DNA of 30,191 nt from Saccoglossus kowalevskii (lineage: Eukaryota > Hemichordata > Enteropneusta > Harrimaniidae): contig NW_003112480.1 in NCBI RefSeq assembly GCF_000003605.2, positions 51,987 through 82,177 on the forward strand. The letters are read 5' to 3'. This document shows positions 28,922 through 30,191 of this stretch, one piece after another. A program made the position numbers and the translations under genes. The notes beneath the pieces were generated by a model, which ran no database searches, was not told where the DNA came from, and saw nothing but the letters and a program-made list of their open reading frames with translations. Position 1 is the stretch's first letter; every line of letters starts with the position of its first letter.

Positions 28922-30191
28922 GTCAGTCTATCCAAATTGTTATCACCATGGAAACACAAGAATGTGAGACAGGTTGTTAAATACTGATAATCTGGAAGCT
29001 GCTGTGATTAAACACACTCTCTGCATTTATCATATTAGGCGGGGGGACCAGTAGAAAATCTGTGGGGGGGGGAATTTGCACTTGAAAAAAAAACGTGAGA
29101 AAAATTTGCAGAGGATAAAACAAAAAAAATTACAGTAAATTTATCTTATTAAAAATAAAACAAGCGGTGGCAAAAATCTTTTCCTAATTTCCATCTCCTA
29201 TGTTCTATAATTAAGGCCCTCTGTACTCTGTGTTAAACAATATATTTCAATGTTTTCCTTGAAGTTAAAATAATGGCAATCATTTATAGATACTGCCCTC
29301 TACAGTTCAAATATGTTTTTAACCGTTTATAAATTTGTGTGAGTATTAAAGAAAAAAGACCTGTTTGATAGTGTGTAAAGACTGCCCTCATAAGGTGAGA
29401 AATGTTTAATTCAATTCATCTCCCAATAGAAAAATTACAATAACTCCTTGTATGATTCTTGTTAGATCATTTTTGCTCCATAACTTTTTGTAGTTTTATT
29501 ATTCGGGTTTTTGGGTATTTGGACTCCTTGTTTAAAATGCCCAAGTGAAAAATGCATTATTATAATACTGCATTGACACCCCTCTCAGTTTCAGGCAATA
29601 ACCTGAACAAAAGTACCGGAAGTTAGCACTGTACGAGACTTGTAAATTGATCGTCGTGATTTCCATGTCTGCTTTTTTGTGCTCTGCTGTAGAAAATCAC
29701 TGGTTGTCCTTAAATATTTTTGTCAGCATTTTTTTTTTATTTTATCTTTAATTTTAATTCATTTTTAATCTTTAATTTTTGATGAATATTTTTGTCATTT
29801 TTGACTTATTGTTGTATCATTGGATGTGTGTTCTCACTGATTAATATAATTTAATAAATATATAAAGGCTGATAATTTGGTCATTTACTAGCACCCGCCA
29901 CTACCACCACAGTTGTTTTGCTGCTTCATAATTAGTATGCGATGTATAAAAAACAAGTGAAATATTGTCACGATATTCAAACATTTTCTGCACAATGATG
30001 GTAATGTTTTAATCTAGCTGGCAATTCACTCATTGGATTAAAGGGGAACTAAATAGAGCCTATTTTGGTGTTTGTATTTATCAAGTTATGTATATTGATT
30101 ATAAATTTGAAAAAAAAAATTAAAAAAATGATTATCTTCAGAGTTATGATGATTTAAATATGAGAAACCATAAACCTGCGAAGGACTTCCG
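28922..30191 (+). other. Downstream intron, no further exon recognised
   Basis: The donor is GTCAGT. No second GoLoco motif (FF-x-x-[LI] ... DDQR) is readable before the window ends. It contains two G runs at about 29040-29072, a fragment of the 157-bp unit near 29765-29815 (GATGAATATTTTTGTCATTT) and, at 30038, TTAAAGGGGAAC, which resembles the left end of the TTAAAGGGG elements but has no partner in view. Confidence 0.7.
29742..29815 (+). repeat. Fragment of the 157-bp repeat unit
   Basis: ATCTTTAATTTTTGATGAAT, then ATTTTTGTCATTTTTG and ACTTATTGTTG, match the join region of intron 1 array units, with an internal deletion removing GTAAAAAGTGATATTTTCG. Confidence 0.6.

Noticed and set aside
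29038-29072. G runs suggesting a G-quadruplex
   Set aside because: There are only two long runs separated by an AT-rich loop; four closely spaced G tracts are not present.

Overview
The window looks like intronic and exonic DNA of a bilaterian animal, most likely a marine invertebrate. It is AT-rich, carries short exons with canonical GT/AG junctions, and its introns of about 0.9-5.3 kb are full of tandem arrays and small inverted-repeat transposons. I cannot name the phylum from sequence alone. No bacterial-style operon, RNA gene or CRISPR array is seen.

One protein-coding gene runs through almost the whole window on the + strand: the central part of a GPSM2/LGN/Pins homologue (TPR-GoLoco scaffold of spindle orientation and cell polarity). 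I find ten internal exons: 1721-1844, 4882-4997, 8181-8336, 9235-9343, 12955-13046, 13936-13985, 16426-16545, 19378-19442, 24760-24951 and 28786-28921. Every reading-frame phase matches across every junction, giving 386 complete codons. Exons 1-5 encode the C-terminal TPRs (equivalent to about TPR5-8 of vertebrate LGN), exons 6-9 the linker, including the RRHSM phosphosite that in LGN binds the Dlg guanylate-kinase domain, and exon 10 the first GoLoco motif, which binds Galpha-i-GDP. The N-terminal TPRs, promoter, remaining GoLoco motifs and 3' UTR lie outside.

The introns hold the rest. Intron 1 carries a 159-bp TA-flanked MITE and an eight-unit 157-bp array that is part of a larger dispersed element. 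Intron 2 carries a TTAA-flanked piggyBac-like element and a 1.8-kb segment with inverted ends, holding a Cys-rich 140-codon ORF and a 75-bp tandem array. Introns 3-4 hold diverged relatives of the intron 1 element. Introns 5-7 hold MITEs, a degenerate array, an eight-unit ~78-bp array interrupted by a MITE, and a 20-bp array. Intron 8 holds nested TTAA elements and the second piggyBac-like copy. Intron 9 holds a third MITE and a ~970-bp minisatellite of about 35 units.

The strongest points for a second look are the minisatellite (forkhead-like motif plus mirror-symmetric purine block, open in all three forward frames), the paired TTAA elements with a shared reverse ORF, the MITE whose empty site can be read from the neighbouring array units, the ORF-bearing element in intron 2, and a skippable 120-nt exon next to the Dlg-binding site. 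No clearly new multi-gene system is present.
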